Notes: generated by a model not told the origin, from the sequence alone. Shown: positions 32,901 through 36,960, counted from the stretch's first letter. The stretch is 64,000 bases of DNA from Cristatella mucedo (GCA_009760855.2 WPIO01000168.1:605145-669144); one strand, 5' to 3'. Numbers and translations are program-made.

Positions 32901-34605
32901 TGCTTAGACAGGGGTGCCACATCTAAATTGGTACATGCATTTGTGACATCTTTTCTTGATTTCTATAACTCACTGCTGGCTGGTCTACCGGCCTGTGCAA
33001 TCAGGCGCTTACAGCTGGTGTAAAACTCCGCAGCCAGGTTTGTCTGGCGTGAGCGACGCAGTTGCCACATCTCAGCACTTCTTGCCGACCTACACTGGCT
33101 CCCAGTCAAACAATGCTTCGGCTGCAAGGTTTTGTCACACACGTTTAGGTCCCTTCATTCTTTAGCTCCAGCCTACCTGTCAGATCTACTCCCCAACCAG
33201 GCTAAGAAGCTTTTCGTAATCTAATCGCTTACCTTTACCTTGCAGGAAGCTCAAATCATCTGGAGACCGTGTCCTTTAGTTCGTATGCTCTCAAATCCTG
33301 GAACTCACCTCCGACTGGCGCTACGACAATCCCTGGCTTGACCACGTGTACAAAAAAGCTAAAATGCATCTATTTATTGCAGCACTTAGTGGTCTTTGTG
33401 ATTCGTCCTTTGTTTGCTTATGCATGCTGAATCGGTGCATGCTGCCGTTAACCATAATTGCATTCTGATGCTGTGCATGATTCCTTTAACCATATTATGC
33501 TTGTTGTCATTGAGCATGCTAGTGCTAGCCATTCGAATGTGCTTCATTTGCAGCAAATATGAAGTGCCTAGAAAGAGATTGAGTTTTTTTGGGGGCACTT
33601 TAGCAAATGCATTATTATAATCATTAAGTGGTCTGTATGCAAAGTAGCTGCAGGATGTCAAGAATAGCGCGAGTCCTTGCTTGTTTATGATAATTAAATA
33701 CTGTTCATGCGATGGACCTGACTTAACAGACTCTCGAAAGAAAAGGTATGAGTAATGAAAACTGATGGTATATTTCATCGACCAAGAAGCGATGCTGTAA
33801 GCATGCAAGCAACAGTAAATGTGTATGCTGTAACCATCTGCCTCACTTAGGAGTTTACTTGTCAGCACCTTGGAATCGTCCCTGTACTATTTCCCTAGGG
33901 TGCGCTGGTGCTCTAGTGCCAATCTGTTTTTCATACAGTCTAGCCCTACTGAGGGGGGCTAAATTCTACGTTACTCTGGTTGTTTGCTCATCTGCGAACT
34001 GATGCTTTCGCCTTTTGTTATCTAGGATTTCTCAGACAAGTCCAAGTTTAGTGCTGGGCTTGCCCTTGCAACGGCAGCTGGAGCAGTTTCTACGTTTGCA
34101 GGGTAACAACGACGATAAAATCCTGTCCTGCTGCCTTCACTACTGCAAAGATCGAGCAAGCAACTTCATGCCCAAGGACCGCAGTAAGTCATGTCCCGAG
34201 AGCTTGTCGGCACCCGATCCATCTTGGGCTAGTGCATGTACCAGACTTTTTTTTGTCGCTCGTGGTCTGCCAGCATCGCTACGGCCTAACGTATATGCAG
34301 CTGTCAATTTAAGGCTGATGTAAATTTAGTAGATAAGCAGATGTTGACATGGGCTTCGCTTAATGCACAGTTGGTGCACATGCTCGCACCAGTATTTCGT
34401 GAGCACTCAAGACTTTCTGTCGGCGTCGACTCGTTGCCAAAATCTTTGCCGATCTCTATTGCTTTCGTTTTTAGATGCTCCTATCACACTATTTCGCGAG
34501 GTTGTGCTGCTGACAGATGACAGGAATCTACGCTTGAAAGCACACACGTACAACGTGCCAGTCAAAGATATCGTCTCTTTTATAAAGTGGTCGAAAATCT
34601 GCTGA
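2866..34605 (+). CDS. SMG6: SMG6/EST1A-like NMD endonuclease, 16 exons, 5' end missing
   Basis: Spliced gene for the nonsense-mediated decay endonuclease, which in animals is recruited to UPF1 and cuts mRNA near premature stops. Exons: 2866-3160, 4869-5137, 7341-7419, 7615-7725, 13371-13664, 14119-14180, 15113-15345, 18857-19130, 22829-22926, 23150-23256, 28030-28224, 28670-28834, 30462-30609, 31357-31622, 34102-34183, 34475-34605. All have AG/GT flanks and phases that join, giving about 935 residues. Visible residues 1-350 match the EST1/TPR region, 350-670 the following helical domain, 670-727 a charged linker and 728-935 the PIN nuclease. Human SMG6 is about 1,419 residues, so the long disordered N-terminus is not in the window. 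Assignment rests on recalled family motifs (for example GDIARY, TINMFAVH-like, KVWSDWM-like, [19 protein letters not shown]), not on a search. Exon 9's donor is the weakest boundary. Introns carry most of the repeats listed below. Confidence 0.93.
3161..3720. other. SMG6 intron 1, no feature
   Basis: No repeat family or exon recognised. The frame at 3238-3453 is open but has no family signature and no splice sites fitting the gene's phase. Confidence 0.4.
3728..3766. repeat. (AT)n microsatellite
   Basis: About 19 AT units within SMG6 intron 1. Confidence 0.95.
3839..3928. repeat. (CA)n microsatellite
   Basis: About 44 CA units. The apparent His-Thr or Cys-Val reading frames across it are artefacts. 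Confidence 0.97.
3960..4214 (-). mobile_element. LINE-B 3' end, with internal 84-bp duplication
   Basis: Reverse complement of the LINE-B terminal region (ACACCCACATGG-like and AGTCTGTTGGCTACCGA-like signatures). The segment 4047-4130 is repeated perfectly at 4131-4214. Confidence 0.85.
4215..4440 (-). mobile_element. LINE endonuclease-domain remnant
   Basis: On the minus strand the frame reads [20 protein letters not shown], then a CDRPLI box and an ARDFNI box. These resemble the YRPPxS...FLxEF and LLIxGDFNIH motifs of the apurinic-type endonuclease of L2/CR1 LINEs. The Gly of GDFN is Arg here. It abuts the LINE-B 3' end, so the element has a large internal deletion. Confidence 0.7.
4441..4868. 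other. SMG6 intron, no feature
   Basis: No repeat or gene recognised; includes the pyrimidine-rich stretch before the exon 2 acceptor. Confidence 0.4.
4869..5137 (+). CDS. SMG6: SMG6 exon 2: EST1 helices with GDIARY motif
   Basis: The acceptor is TATCCAG and the donor GTAAGT. The exon is in phase with exon 1 and ends with two bases of a split Ser codon. The C-terminal part reads [20 protein letters not shown] and then a Lys/Arg-rich end, the hallmark GDIARY helix of EST1/SMG5-7 proteins. The middle (about 4930-5020) is a less conserved loop. Confidence 0.93.
5138..5500 (+). other. Possible very degraded LINE C-terminus in SMG6 intron 2
   Basis: Around 5350-5500 the + strand weakly echoes the RLFSSFAxKPxxxLQL and TFKKKLK boxes of the LINE C-terminal region, including a TTTAAAAAGAAGC patch. 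The rest is unrecognised. Confidence 0.3.
5508..6612 (+). mobile_element. LINE-A copy, partial RT to tail, decayed
   Basis: The middle of RT (ALQWFRSY-like, then FHFYADD at about 5670-5690) is followed with deletions by the C-terminal [13 protein letters not shown] box (~6000), the 3' non-coding region, the hairpin and an ATT tail. Many stops and frameshifts; not functional. Confidence 0.85.
6700..6835 (+). mobile_element. Degraded LINE-A 3' end
   Basis: CTCTTTTTAGCAAATGTAAAG and a broken hairpin (TTTTGTTCTCCGGGCAATATA), followed by a weak TATTAG tail. Recognisable but heavily mutated. Confidence 0.5.
6836..7340. other. SMG6 intron 2, no further feature
   Basis: No family recognised; ends in the T-rich tract of the exon 3 acceptor. 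Confidence 0.4.
7341..7419 (+). CDS. SMG6: SMG6 exon 3: TPR helix
   Basis: The acceptor is TTTGTTGTAG and the donor GTAAGTATG. The first base completes the Ser codon from exon 2. The peptide [20 protein letters not shown] matches the WYLKAQ..APKNGRPYNQLA helix pair of SMG6/SMG7, a classical TPR-like segment. Confidence 0.95.
7615..7725 (+). CDS. SMG6: SMG6 exon 4: TPR helix
   Basis: The acceptor is TTCTTTCAG and the donor GTTAGT; phase 0 at both ends. The peptide contains [17 protein letters not shown] and then [15 protein letters not shown], equivalent to LDAVYYYMRSLAASNP and the following helix in animal SMG6. Confidence 0.95.
7945..8274 (+). mobile_element. LINE-A 3' end fragment
   Basis: C-terminal NSLPTCVRT-like coding remnant, 3' non-coding region, hairpin (AAAGCACC...GGGCGCTTT) and ATT tail, in SMG6 intron 4. 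Confidence 0.85.
8550..8705 (+). mobile_element. LINE-A 3' end, left arm of inverted pair
   Basis: 3' terminal ~150 bases with hairpin AAAGCACC...GGGTGCTTT and ATT tail. It is immediately followed by an opposite-strand copy. Confidence 0.85.
8706..9237 (-). mobile_element. LINE-A copy, right arm of inverted pair
   Basis: Reverse-strand family A from the 3' terminal region up to the C-terminal coding boxes (reverse of [13 protein letters not shown] at about 9175-9215). Tail-to-tail with the preceding copy. Confidence 0.8.
9514..10003 (-). mobile_element. LINE-A copy, interrupted by LINE-B
   Basis: ATT tail (as AAT repeats), hairpin, 3' region and reverse coding for the [20 protein letters not shown] and [20 protein letters not shown] boxes. 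The copy breaks at about 10003 where LINE-B starts and resumes at about 10272. Confidence 0.88.
10004..10271 (-). mobile_element. LINE-B 3' fragment nested in LINE-A
   Basis: Begins (minus-strand 3' end) with ATGTAATGTAATGTACCTCC, the ACATT-type tail, and covers the terminal CVTQ/NSPA and LPQF boxes. Flanked on both sides by parts of one LINE-A copy. Confidence 0.85.
10272..11030 (-). mobile_element. LINE-A copy continued, RT N-terminal half
   Basis: After the nested LINE-B, the same minus-strand LINE-A resumes, then jumps by internal deletion to RT. It encodes [40 protein letters not shown] and a decayed [17 protein letters not shown] box, then the segment upstream of RT. Stops and frameshifts present. 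Confidence 0.8.
11145..11345 (+). mobile_element. LINE-A C-terminal fragment
   Basis: A + strand remnant of the [17 protein letters not shown]-like / LRKFPIKQR region ([29 protein letters not shown] in better copies). Ends where SINE-1 begins. Confidence 0.65.
11346..11530 (-). mobile_element. SINE-1 copy
   Basis: Reverse-strand tRNA-derived SINE. Order on the minus strand: GCCGTGATGGCC (A-box region), a self-complementary GACCTCTGGACGAGGTC-type arm, GGGTTCGAATTC (B box), GATCCTTTATC..CACC, and a TTTATTTTATTTA-like tail. Inserted between a LINE-A fragment and the minisatellite. Confidence 0.85.
11545..11876 (+). repeat. 21-bp minisatellite, about 16 units
   Basis: Unit GCAGGTTGCCCGTCAAGCGGA, one unit with a 3-base insertion and several with CTG or CAG variants. 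The period is a multiple of three, so it reads as repeated RLPVKRS/Q in a 199-residue open frame that continues into the LINE-B RT. The unit resembles the LPVKQR box of the adjoining LINE-A remnant, so it probably arose by amplification of LINE coding sequence. Confidence 0.92.
11877..12430 (+). mobile_element. LINE-B RT fragment with YADD motif
   Basis: Encodes [20 protein letters not shown], then [32 protein letters not shown] and [15 protein letters not shown]. These are RT palm motifs A, B and C of L2/CR1 LINEs, with the catalytic DD at about 12212-12217. One in-frame stop after HDVLLE and decay after YLSF leave it non-functional. Confidence 0.9.
12650..12838 (+). mobile_element. LINE-A 3' end fragment
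   Basis: ACCCTGTGCATGTCAGCCC, hairpin AAAGCACC...GGTGCTTT and tail TTATTATTGTTATAG. In SMG6 intron 4. Confidence 0.8.
13371..13664 (+). CDS. SMG6: SMG6 exon 5: basic/acidic linker
   Basis: The acceptor is TTCTTTGTAG and the donor GTAATG; phase 0 at both ends. A Lys/Arg/Gln-rich helix continues the exon 4 helix. An Ala/Gly stretch and a conserved-looking HRIEVWIS patch follow (human has RLEIWIHPS), then an acidic Ser-rich segment. This linker between the two helical halves is poorly conserved in the family. Confidence 0.85.
13905..14006. repeat. (CCCT)n then (CT)n microsatellite
   Basis: About 20 CCCT units followed by about 11 CT units, in SMG6 intron 5, about 110 bases before exon 6. Confidence 0.97.
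14119..14180 (+). CDS. SMG6: SMG6 exon 6: short HGKL exon
   Basis: A 62-base exon between GTTGTAG and GTGAGC. It reads [20 protein letters not shown] and then the first two bases of a Gly codon, matching the LNKRF..SFLHAHGKLFTRIG segment of animal SMG6. Its phase (two bases over) joins exactly to exon 7. It is too short to stand out as an ORF and was found by looking for the missing motif. Confidence 0.9.
14181..14564. other. SMG6 intron 6, no feature
   Basis: Nothing recognised apart from a short local ATGCATTGCTGC / GCAGCAATGCAT inverted repeat at about 14301-14334. Confidence 0.4.
14566..14750 (+). mobile_element. SINE-1 copy, well preserved
   Basis: A-box region TGGCACATTAGG, arm CACGACCTTGG...CCAAGGTCGTG, perfect B box GGTTCGATTCC, then the GGCGATCCTTTATCGCC hairpin, GAGGCTGTTTAATCAGCTAG and a TTTATTTTATTTA tail. 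Confidence 0.9.
15113..15345 (+). CDS. SMG6: SMG6 exon 7: helical domain
   Basis: The acceptor is TTGTTTAG and the donor GTATGT. The first base completes the Gly codon. It opens with MESFPEA (METFPAV in human), runs through a Leu-rich helix and an Ala/Ser/Gly-rich stretch, and ends with [14 protein letters not shown], equivalent to the TINMFAVHNSQL motif. One base is left over for exon 8. Confidence 0.92.
15445..15925 (-). mobile_element. LINE-A 3' fragment
   Basis: AAT-repeat tail, hairpin, 3' region and reverse C-terminal coding ([29 protein letters not shown]). Confidence 0.88.
15926..16275 (-). mobile_element. Two further LINE-A 3' pieces
   Basis: A second copy of the 3' region starts at about 15935 without its tail and runs to about 16135. 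Another hairpin/tail fragment lies at 16205-16275. Likely separate truncated insertions. Confidence 0.7.
16630..17460 (-). mobile_element. LINE-A 3' half, C-terminal coding
   Basis: Tail and hairpin degraded; the reverse strand encodes [20 protein letters not shown], the [10 protein letters not shown]/ADLYxxxVK area, and [20 protein letters not shown] with FQKDLSL upstream. Decayed by frameshifts. Confidence 0.85.
17635..17860 (-). mobile_element. Tc1/mariner transposase remnant
   Basis: The reverse strand reads [15 protein letters not shown], the [12 protein letters not shown] box around the second catalytic Asp of Tc1/mariner DD(34)E/D transposases. Upstream on that strand is a decayed [10 protein letters not shown], resembling QQDxxPxHT. 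Too short and broken to be functional. Confidence 0.75.
17890..18035 (-). mobile_element. LINE-A 3' terminal fragment
   Basis: AAT tail, hairpin AAGCACCCTC...AGGTGCTTT and 90 bases of 3' region. Confidence 0.8.
18075..18250 (+). mobile_element. SINE-1 copy, well preserved
   Basis: A-box region TGGCACACTAGG (18087-18098), arm CACGACCTCGG...CCGAGGTCATG, perfect B box GGTTCGATTCC (18138-18148), GGCGATCCTTTATCGCC and GAGGCTGTTTAATCAGCTAGG. No functional tRNA fold is expected. Confidence 0.92.
18251..18596. other. SMG6 intron 7, no feature
   Basis: No repeat or coding family recognised. Confidence 0.35.
18597..18704 (+). repeat. About 27-bp imperfect tandem repeat, 4 units
   Basis: Units of the form TATTTTGC(C/A)(A/G)CCATACTGCAAGGG. 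They are more diverged than the other tandem repeats here, so probably older. Confidence 0.85.
18857..19130 (+). CDS. SMG6: SMG6 exon 8: helical domain with WSDWM motif
   Basis: The acceptor is TTTTTTTAAG and the donor GTGAGT; the phase matches exon 7. [27 protein letters not shown] and [20 protein letters not shown] correspond in order to the human motifs EECRSVIQEQ, LAMFSLLVRRCTCLL and VKVWSDWMLGYPDTWNPPP. One of the strongest matches in the gene. Confidence 0.96.
19137..19320 (-). mobile_element. LINE-A 3' fragment
   Basis: AAT tail starts only 7 bases after SMG6 exon 8; hairpin and a short 3' region follow. Confidence 0.82.
19360..20490 (+). mobile_element. LINE-B copy, RT motif C to tail
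   Basis: Begins at the [21 protein letters not shown] box (19390-19435, broken). A long frame follows (to 20293): [73 protein letters not shown] and [18 protein letters not shown]. The best-preserved LINE-B C-terminus here. It ends with the GAGTTACAGACGAAGATA signature and CATTTCATTACATT tail. Confidence 0.92.
20523..22600 (-). mobile_element. LINE-A long copy, RT to tail
   Basis: AAT tail and hairpin at the left. The reverse strand encodes, from the right, a pre-RT segment ([36 protein letters not shown]), then one 252-residue frame (22209-21451) with [73 protein letters not shown] and [27 protein letters not shown] and the C-terminal boxes follow in other frames. All RT palm motifs are visible; PQG is PWG in motif B. 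Endonuclease domain absent. Confidence 0.94.
22829..22926 (+). CDS. SMG6: SMG6 exon 9: helical domain (donor uncertain)
   Basis: The acceptor is AATTTATAG; the first base completes the Gly codon from exon 8. It reads [20 protein letters not shown], matching VAVDVWSTLADFCNILTAVN. The donor GTTCGG at 22927 is weak but is the only nearby GT I found giving the phase needed by exon 10. A better-looking GT at 22905 would break the frame. The end could therefore shift or a tiny extra exon could exist. Confidence 0.75.
23150..23256 (+). CDS. SMG6: SMG6 exon 10: helical domain
   Basis: The acceptor is CTCTGCCGCAG and the donor GTGAGA. It reads [20 protein letters not shown] and continues to a Lys at the donor. 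[10 protein letters not shown] corresponds to RLLSGFVPLL in human SMG6. Ends in phase 0. Confidence 0.92.
23463..23690 (-). mobile_element. LINE-A 3' fragment
   Basis: AAT tail, degraded hairpin, 3' region to the CATGCACAGAGTCATCCCGC area. Confidence 0.82.
23846..23942 (+). repeat. About 28-bp tandem repeat, 3.5 units
   Basis: Units around GGCAGGCACACAGAGCTCAC, repeated with small changes (AAGCGGACAGAGCTC, CCAGCACACAGAGCTC). Confidence 0.88.
23985..24104 (-). mobile_element. LINE-C fragment (third LINE family)
   Basis: The reverse strand gives a [11 protein letters not shown]-like box with different flanks from families A and B. It continues beyond the nested LINE-B at about 24490. Confidence 0.5.
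24105..24482 (+). mobile_element. LINE-B 3' fragment nested in LINE-C
   Basis: From AATTAGCTGTCCCATTCCTC through the terminal signature and tail (ACATTACATTGCATTACATT). Flanked by minus-strand LINE-C. Confidence 0.85.
24490..25005 (-). mobile_element. LINE-C fragment, continued
   Basis: The reverse strand encodes a third, more diverged LINE C-terminus ([15 protein letters not shown]-like, then GHSCHITHL and the LSRIELI region). Low similarity to A and B; assignment by pattern only. Confidence 0.5.
25018..26760 (-). mobile_element. LINE-A long copy, RT open across 404 codons
   Basis: The best-preserved RT here. One frame (26535-25321) carries [100 protein letters not shown] and [19 protein letters not shown]. 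The frame shifts within the [20 protein letters not shown] region because a short segment (~25650) is missing relative to other copies; the C-terminus continues in another frame to the hairpin and AAT tail. N-terminal fingers and endonuclease are lost. Confidence 0.95.
26761..27250. other. SMG6 intron 10, no feature
   Basis: No family recognised; may include a LINE 5' segment I cannot identify. Confidence 0.35.
27252..27342 (+). mobile_element. LINE-A 3' tail fragment
   Basis: CTTTGCTGCAATTGTAAAGC, hairpin AAAGCACC...GTGGCGCTTT, tail TTATTATCATTATTATTAG. Confidence 0.8.
27343..28029. other. SMG6 intron 10, no feature
   Basis: A short GATGACGATGAT-type patch at about 27662-27700; otherwise nothing recognised before the exon 11 acceptor. 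Confidence 0.35.
28030..28224 (+). CDS. SMG6: SMG6 exon 11: end of helical domain
   Basis: The acceptor is CCAAAG and the donor GTGACT; phase 0 at both ends. [19 protein letters not shown] and YVSLVPPP match the human VTVLKYFLEALCGQEEPLL and YVSVAPVP segment. The tail is Ser/Ala-rich with an acidic end, entering the linker before the PIN domain. Confidence 0.9.
28368..28500 (-). mobile_element. Very degraded LINE-A 3' end
   Basis: ATAATTATACATTTGTGTAG and the ACCCAGCAAATGCTGCTAGG patch echo the tail and the GACCCACTAAATGCTGT box. Weak. Confidence 0.4.
28670..28834 (+). CDS. SMG6: SMG6 exon 12: charged linker helix
   Basis: The acceptor is TTTTGCTTTAG and the donor GTGCGC; phase 0. After a Gly/Ser-rich start it reads [20 protein letters not shown] and then [10 protein letters not shown], the same charged helix as DDIRELRAKKLALARKIAEQQ in human SMG6, directly before the PIN domain. 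Confidence 0.92.
28961..29036 (+). repeat. 38-bp tandem duplication
   Basis: AGCTCGCACTGCTCATTCTG... at 28961-28998 is repeated at 28999-29036 almost exactly, about 130 bases after SMG6 exon 12. Confidence 0.95.
29400..29570 (-). mobile_element. Tc1/mariner-like transposase remnant
   Basis: The reverse strand has [12 protein letters not shown] followed by a stop where NPIE would be, the same box as at 17.7 kb, with the preceding residues also similar. Decayed. Confidence 0.6.
29827..29962. repeat. (AT)n then (GA)n microsatellite
   Basis: AT repeats 29827-29860, then GA/GATA repeats to 29962. Confidence 0.97.
30068..30290 (+). repeat. 14-bp minisatellite, about 16 units
   Basis: Unit GCGTGAGTGTGCAT, nearly perfect, with one half-unit at about 30131-30143. 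It lies in SMG6 intron 12. Long His/Ala/Cys-rich open frames across it are artefacts of the period. Confidence 0.97.
30462..30609 (+). CDS. SMG6: SMG6 exon 13: PIN nuclease, first strand and catalytic Asp
   Basis: The acceptor is CTCTCCAG and the donor GTAGGG, followed by a C run. It reads [17 protein letters not shown], matching RPLFLVPDTNGFIDHL. The first PIN catalytic Asp is the codon at 30525-30527. The Gly that usually follows Asn in the DTNGF motif is Cys here. [14 protein letters not shown] follows, as in LLESRKYILVVPLI. Confidence 0.96.
30838..31250 (+). mobile_element. LINE-A 3' fragment
   Basis: [20 protein letters not shown]-type remnant, [11 protein letters not shown] box, 3' region, hairpin missing part of its right arm, and ATT tail. 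In SMG6 intron 13, between the two PIN exons. Confidence 0.85.
31357..31622 (+). CDS. SMG6: SMG6 exon 14: PIN nuclease, INELDGL motif
   Basis: The acceptor is CGTTTCAG and the donor GTAAGT. The split Val codon joins [11 protein letters not shown], which contains the conserved acidic residues of the PIN fold, and GGYARR follows as in AGGYAR. A Ser/Ala/Asp-rich insert (about 31430-31500) is longer than in human SMG6. [17 protein letters not shown] and IQYRSEE then match FLEQRFESR, LTSRGNEL and IAFRSED. Confidence 0.95.
31623..32689. other. SMG6 intron 14, no feature
   Basis: More than 1 kb of AT-rich sequence with no recognised repeat or coding signal. Confidence 0.4.
32690..33628 (+). mobile_element. 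LINE-A copy, C-terminal coding to tail
   Basis: [20 protein letters not shown]-like frame, [32 protein letters not shown]-like region, 3' region, hairpin GAAGTGCC...GGGCACTTT and a short ATT tail. Confidence 0.88.
33629..34101. other. SMG6 intron 14, no feature
   Basis: No repeat recognised. The last 80 bases are in frame with exon 15 but are taken as intron. Confidence 0.4.
34102..34183 (+). CDS. SMG6: SMG6 exon 15: PIN nuclease, NNDD motif
   Basis: The acceptor is ACGTTTGCAG and the donor GTAAGT. It reads [20 protein letters not shown] and then NFMPKDR, nearly identical to [24 protein letters not shown]; the acidic pair is at 34111-34116. An in-frame acceptor 5' of this (TCTCAG near 34030) would add a non-conserved segment, so the downstream acceptor is preferred. 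Confidence 0.95.
34475..34605 (+). CDS. SMG6: SMG6 exon 16: PIN nuclease C-terminus and stop
   Basis: The acceptor is CGTTTTTAG; the first two bases complete an Asn codon. [20 protein letters not shown] matches [20 protein letters not shown]; the catalytic Asp lies in the TDD triplet (34513-34521). The end [12 protein letters not shown] corresponds to DIPAFLTWAQVG, and TGA is at 34603-34605. No canonical AATAAA is seen just downstream. Confidence 0.96.
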
Positions 34606-34854
34606 TATAGAAACCAGCATTATAGTATCGTAATAACTGTGATATTGAAATTACTAATGCAATACAATATAACGTCATAACGAATATTTATTCTAAAGAA
34701 ATTCTCACTGAATTCATCTGGTTAAACCGAAATTTTGGTGAACAGCAAAAAGTATCGACAGCAGCAGCCACGTTCAGGTCCAGTCCAGCCTTGCTTGCTT
34801 CGTTTCATGCCTCAATGTGACCCAAGTCGCAACAATGTGTTAAGAGCGATGGAG
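34606..34854 (+). other. SMG6 3' flank / probable 3' UTR
   Basis: AT-rich sequence after the stop. I find no canonical AATAAA here, so the transcript end cannot be placed. Confidence 0.4.
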
Positions 34855-35095
34855 ATGTAATGTATGTTATCTGAAAACTCCGCAAAGTCGCTAAGACTAA
34901 ATGGATGCTAAGCTGGAGAGATCTTCCGTAGCACTCTTAAAGCCTAGGCAACTTTTTGTGCGAATACCATTAGGACTGCTGGAAAAGATTGTGCAGGAGG
35001 AGAGCAGATTCGTTTTCTAAGAATTGTGGGAGTTAGTTTCGCAGTCTAGGACCTACAGAGCTTAATGTCTGTCGCCAGCTGTCTTTAGGAAATTA
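34855..35095 (-). mobile_element. Degraded LINE-B 3' end
   Basis: The reverse strand retains TTTGTGGAGTT-, CGAAAGC- and LPQF-like boxes with many changes (for example CTGTCGCCAGCTGTCTTTAG). Confidence 0.65.
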
Positions 35096-35225
35096 ACGAG
35101 TAAAAAATTATTAAAATTATAATGATGTAATATAATTATAAAACAATAACAATAACAATATAACTATAATAATATATTATATTAATATAAATTATAATTA
35201 TTAAAAAATAAAAAATAGCGAGTAG
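35096..35225. repeat. AT-rich low-complexity
   Basis: Mostly A, T and AAT/TAATA words. Confidence 0.85.
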
Positions 35226-35565
35226 CTATTTAATTGACCCTGGAGGACTGAGTTAGTTTAATGGGGTGTCGAAGCTGGTTAAGGAGCCATTTCTGAGAGG
35301 CTTGCTGGTTCTTCTGTATTGTGGGCTACAGAGGCGACGGTTGGCTACTCGCCTTCGAATGCTTAACTTCAAGGTTCGAGCAGCTGCATGCTCGTGGCCT
35401 TCTGATGTCGGCAGCGGAGTGTCGAGGAACTCTTGTCATCCGTCCTTCGGGATTCGGATACTGAGCGACCGGATACTTCTTGTCCATCTCGTGTGTCAGT
35501 TCTTATCGTGCCCATAAGAAGCCACACTGAGCAACTCCTTCGAAGAGTCTTGGCGATAAAATCAA
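35226..35565. other. No recognisable feature
   Basis: No repeat or gene recognised between the AT-rich block and the SINE-1 copy. Confidence 0.35.
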
Positions 35566-35567
35566 AA

Positions 35568-35704
35568 ATAACTAGCTGATTCAACAGCCTCTTTTGCATA
35601 GCGGCAGAAGAGCCTTTACGGCTATCACCACCGCTTGCAGCAGTGATAAAGATTCACCAAACGCAGAATTCGAACCTACGACCTCGGGGCCGAGGTCGTA
35701 ACAT
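35568..35704 (-). mobile_element. SINE-1, 3' part, split by LINE-B
   Basis: Tail, ACAGCCTCTTTTGCATAGCG, hairpin, B box (reverse of GGTTCGAATTC) and arm. It stops at GGCCGAGGTCGTA; the missing 5' part reappears at 36070-36105. Confidence 0.85.
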
Positions 35705-36062
35705 GTAGCTGCTCCATTCATCCGCTTAAAGACCCCTGGCGACAGAAGCTTTAGCTCTGCAGGTCCTAGACTGCGGAACTCGCTTCCACAATTCTTACGC
35801 AACGACAACTACTCTCCTGCTGCCGACTATGGCTCATCCTTTCCAGCGGTCCTGAGCTGCTACTTTCATCCTACTCACTACCTCAACTGCTCTCCTGACT
35901 CTGCTATGCTGCCCACTTTCCCTTTGTTGCGGGAGACGAAGTCTGTTGGCTACCGAATGCGTACTGAAAGCCGCTTAGGCTGTGAGTGTGCTGTACAAAA
36001 CTCTCCTGCGTAACACCCATGGAGTCTTTATGGCTTTGTGGAGTTACAGATGCATACATACA
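35705..36062 (+). mobile_element. LINE-B 3' fragment inserted in SINE-1
   Basis: CTGCTCCATTCATCCGCTT... through the terminal signature and a CATACATACACACA tail. It sits between the two halves of one minus-strand SINE-1. Confidence 0.88.
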
Positions 36063-36067
36063 CACAA

Positions 36068-36106
36068 CCGCCTTACCTAGTTAGCCATCACGGCTCACCG
36101 ATGCCA
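36068..36106 (-). mobile_element. SINE-1, 5' part
   Basis: AACCGCCTTACCTAGTTAGC and the following GGCTCA are the reverse of the A-box end of SINE-1. Confidence 0.8.
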
Positions 36107-36448
36107 AGCGGCGATGTCGCTGCTTGCTAAACGTATGAGTGGCTGCCTGATAGATGACTCGTGCTTTAACAGCATCTAACCATGGTTGTTGTGAAGCAGA
36201 GCGCGGTAATCGCTGTAATTCCAGGAGCCATGAAAAGTGTCTCAGCAGTCATAATCAGTCTTATGCTGAGCGCCAACGTTTGACTATTCCTCCCTAAACT
36301 AAAGCCTTTATCAACCTAGATAGTTAAAGTCGATATACAAGGGTACAAGTTAACGTTCGGCTTTGCCAACGTGTTGGGTGAGAGCATTAATTAATAGCAT
36401 AGATTTTAAGAAGTCTTCTTCTCTGCCATCATCACAGGGGTCCCAAAC
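36107..36448. other. No recognisable feature
   Basis: No family recognised on either strand. Confidence 0.35.
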
Positions 36449-36449
36449 G

Positions 36450-36577
36450 TAAACAAATGCTAGCTAATTTAACAGGCACTTTTGTATTCCAACTGAAGAG
36501 CATTCACGACTATCACCACAGCTTACAGTAGCGATAAAGAGTCACCCACCATAGGATTCGAACCCACGTCATCCATT
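36450..36577 (-). mobile_element. SINE-1, diverged and truncated
   Basis: CTAGCTAATTTAACAGGCAC to GGATTCGAACCCACGTCATC; lacks the A-box half. Confidence 0.7.
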
Positions 36578-36597
36578 GTATCGCTAAATAGCTGTAT

Positions 36598-36960
36598 CGC
36601 AACAGGTGCGTTTCAAGCTTCTTTTCAAATGTCGTCATATCAGGGACGTTGTGACGTACAGTGGTAGTGAGTTCCAGGCTTTGGGAGCATAGGAACTAAA
36701 TCTATGGTGTCCAACCAACGGATTTGATGTTCGCACTAGACATGGCTAAACGACTTGAATCAGAACAGCGAGTCACATGATTCTTCGCCTGGTGGGGAAA
36801 TAGCTCTGATAGGTAGACTGTAACCAGAGAGTGAAGGAACCTAAGAGTAAGTGGCAGAAGCTTGAAGCCGATTCGCTGTTTGATTGGGAGCCAGTGCTGG
36901 TTGGCGAGACGTGGTACCACATGACAACTAAATGATAGACCACGAAACACATTGCTTTGG
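36598..36960 (-). mobile_element. LINE-A fragment without tail
   Basis: Reverse coding for the FKLLPLTLRFLHSLVTVYLS and HQAKNHVTRCSDSSRL boxes; 3' region lost. Confidence 0.8.

Noticed and set aside
34015-34101. Extra coding sequence upstream of SMG6 exon 15
   Set aside because: In frame, but the residues have no counterpart in SMG6, while TTTGCAG at 34095-34101 gives a seamless match.
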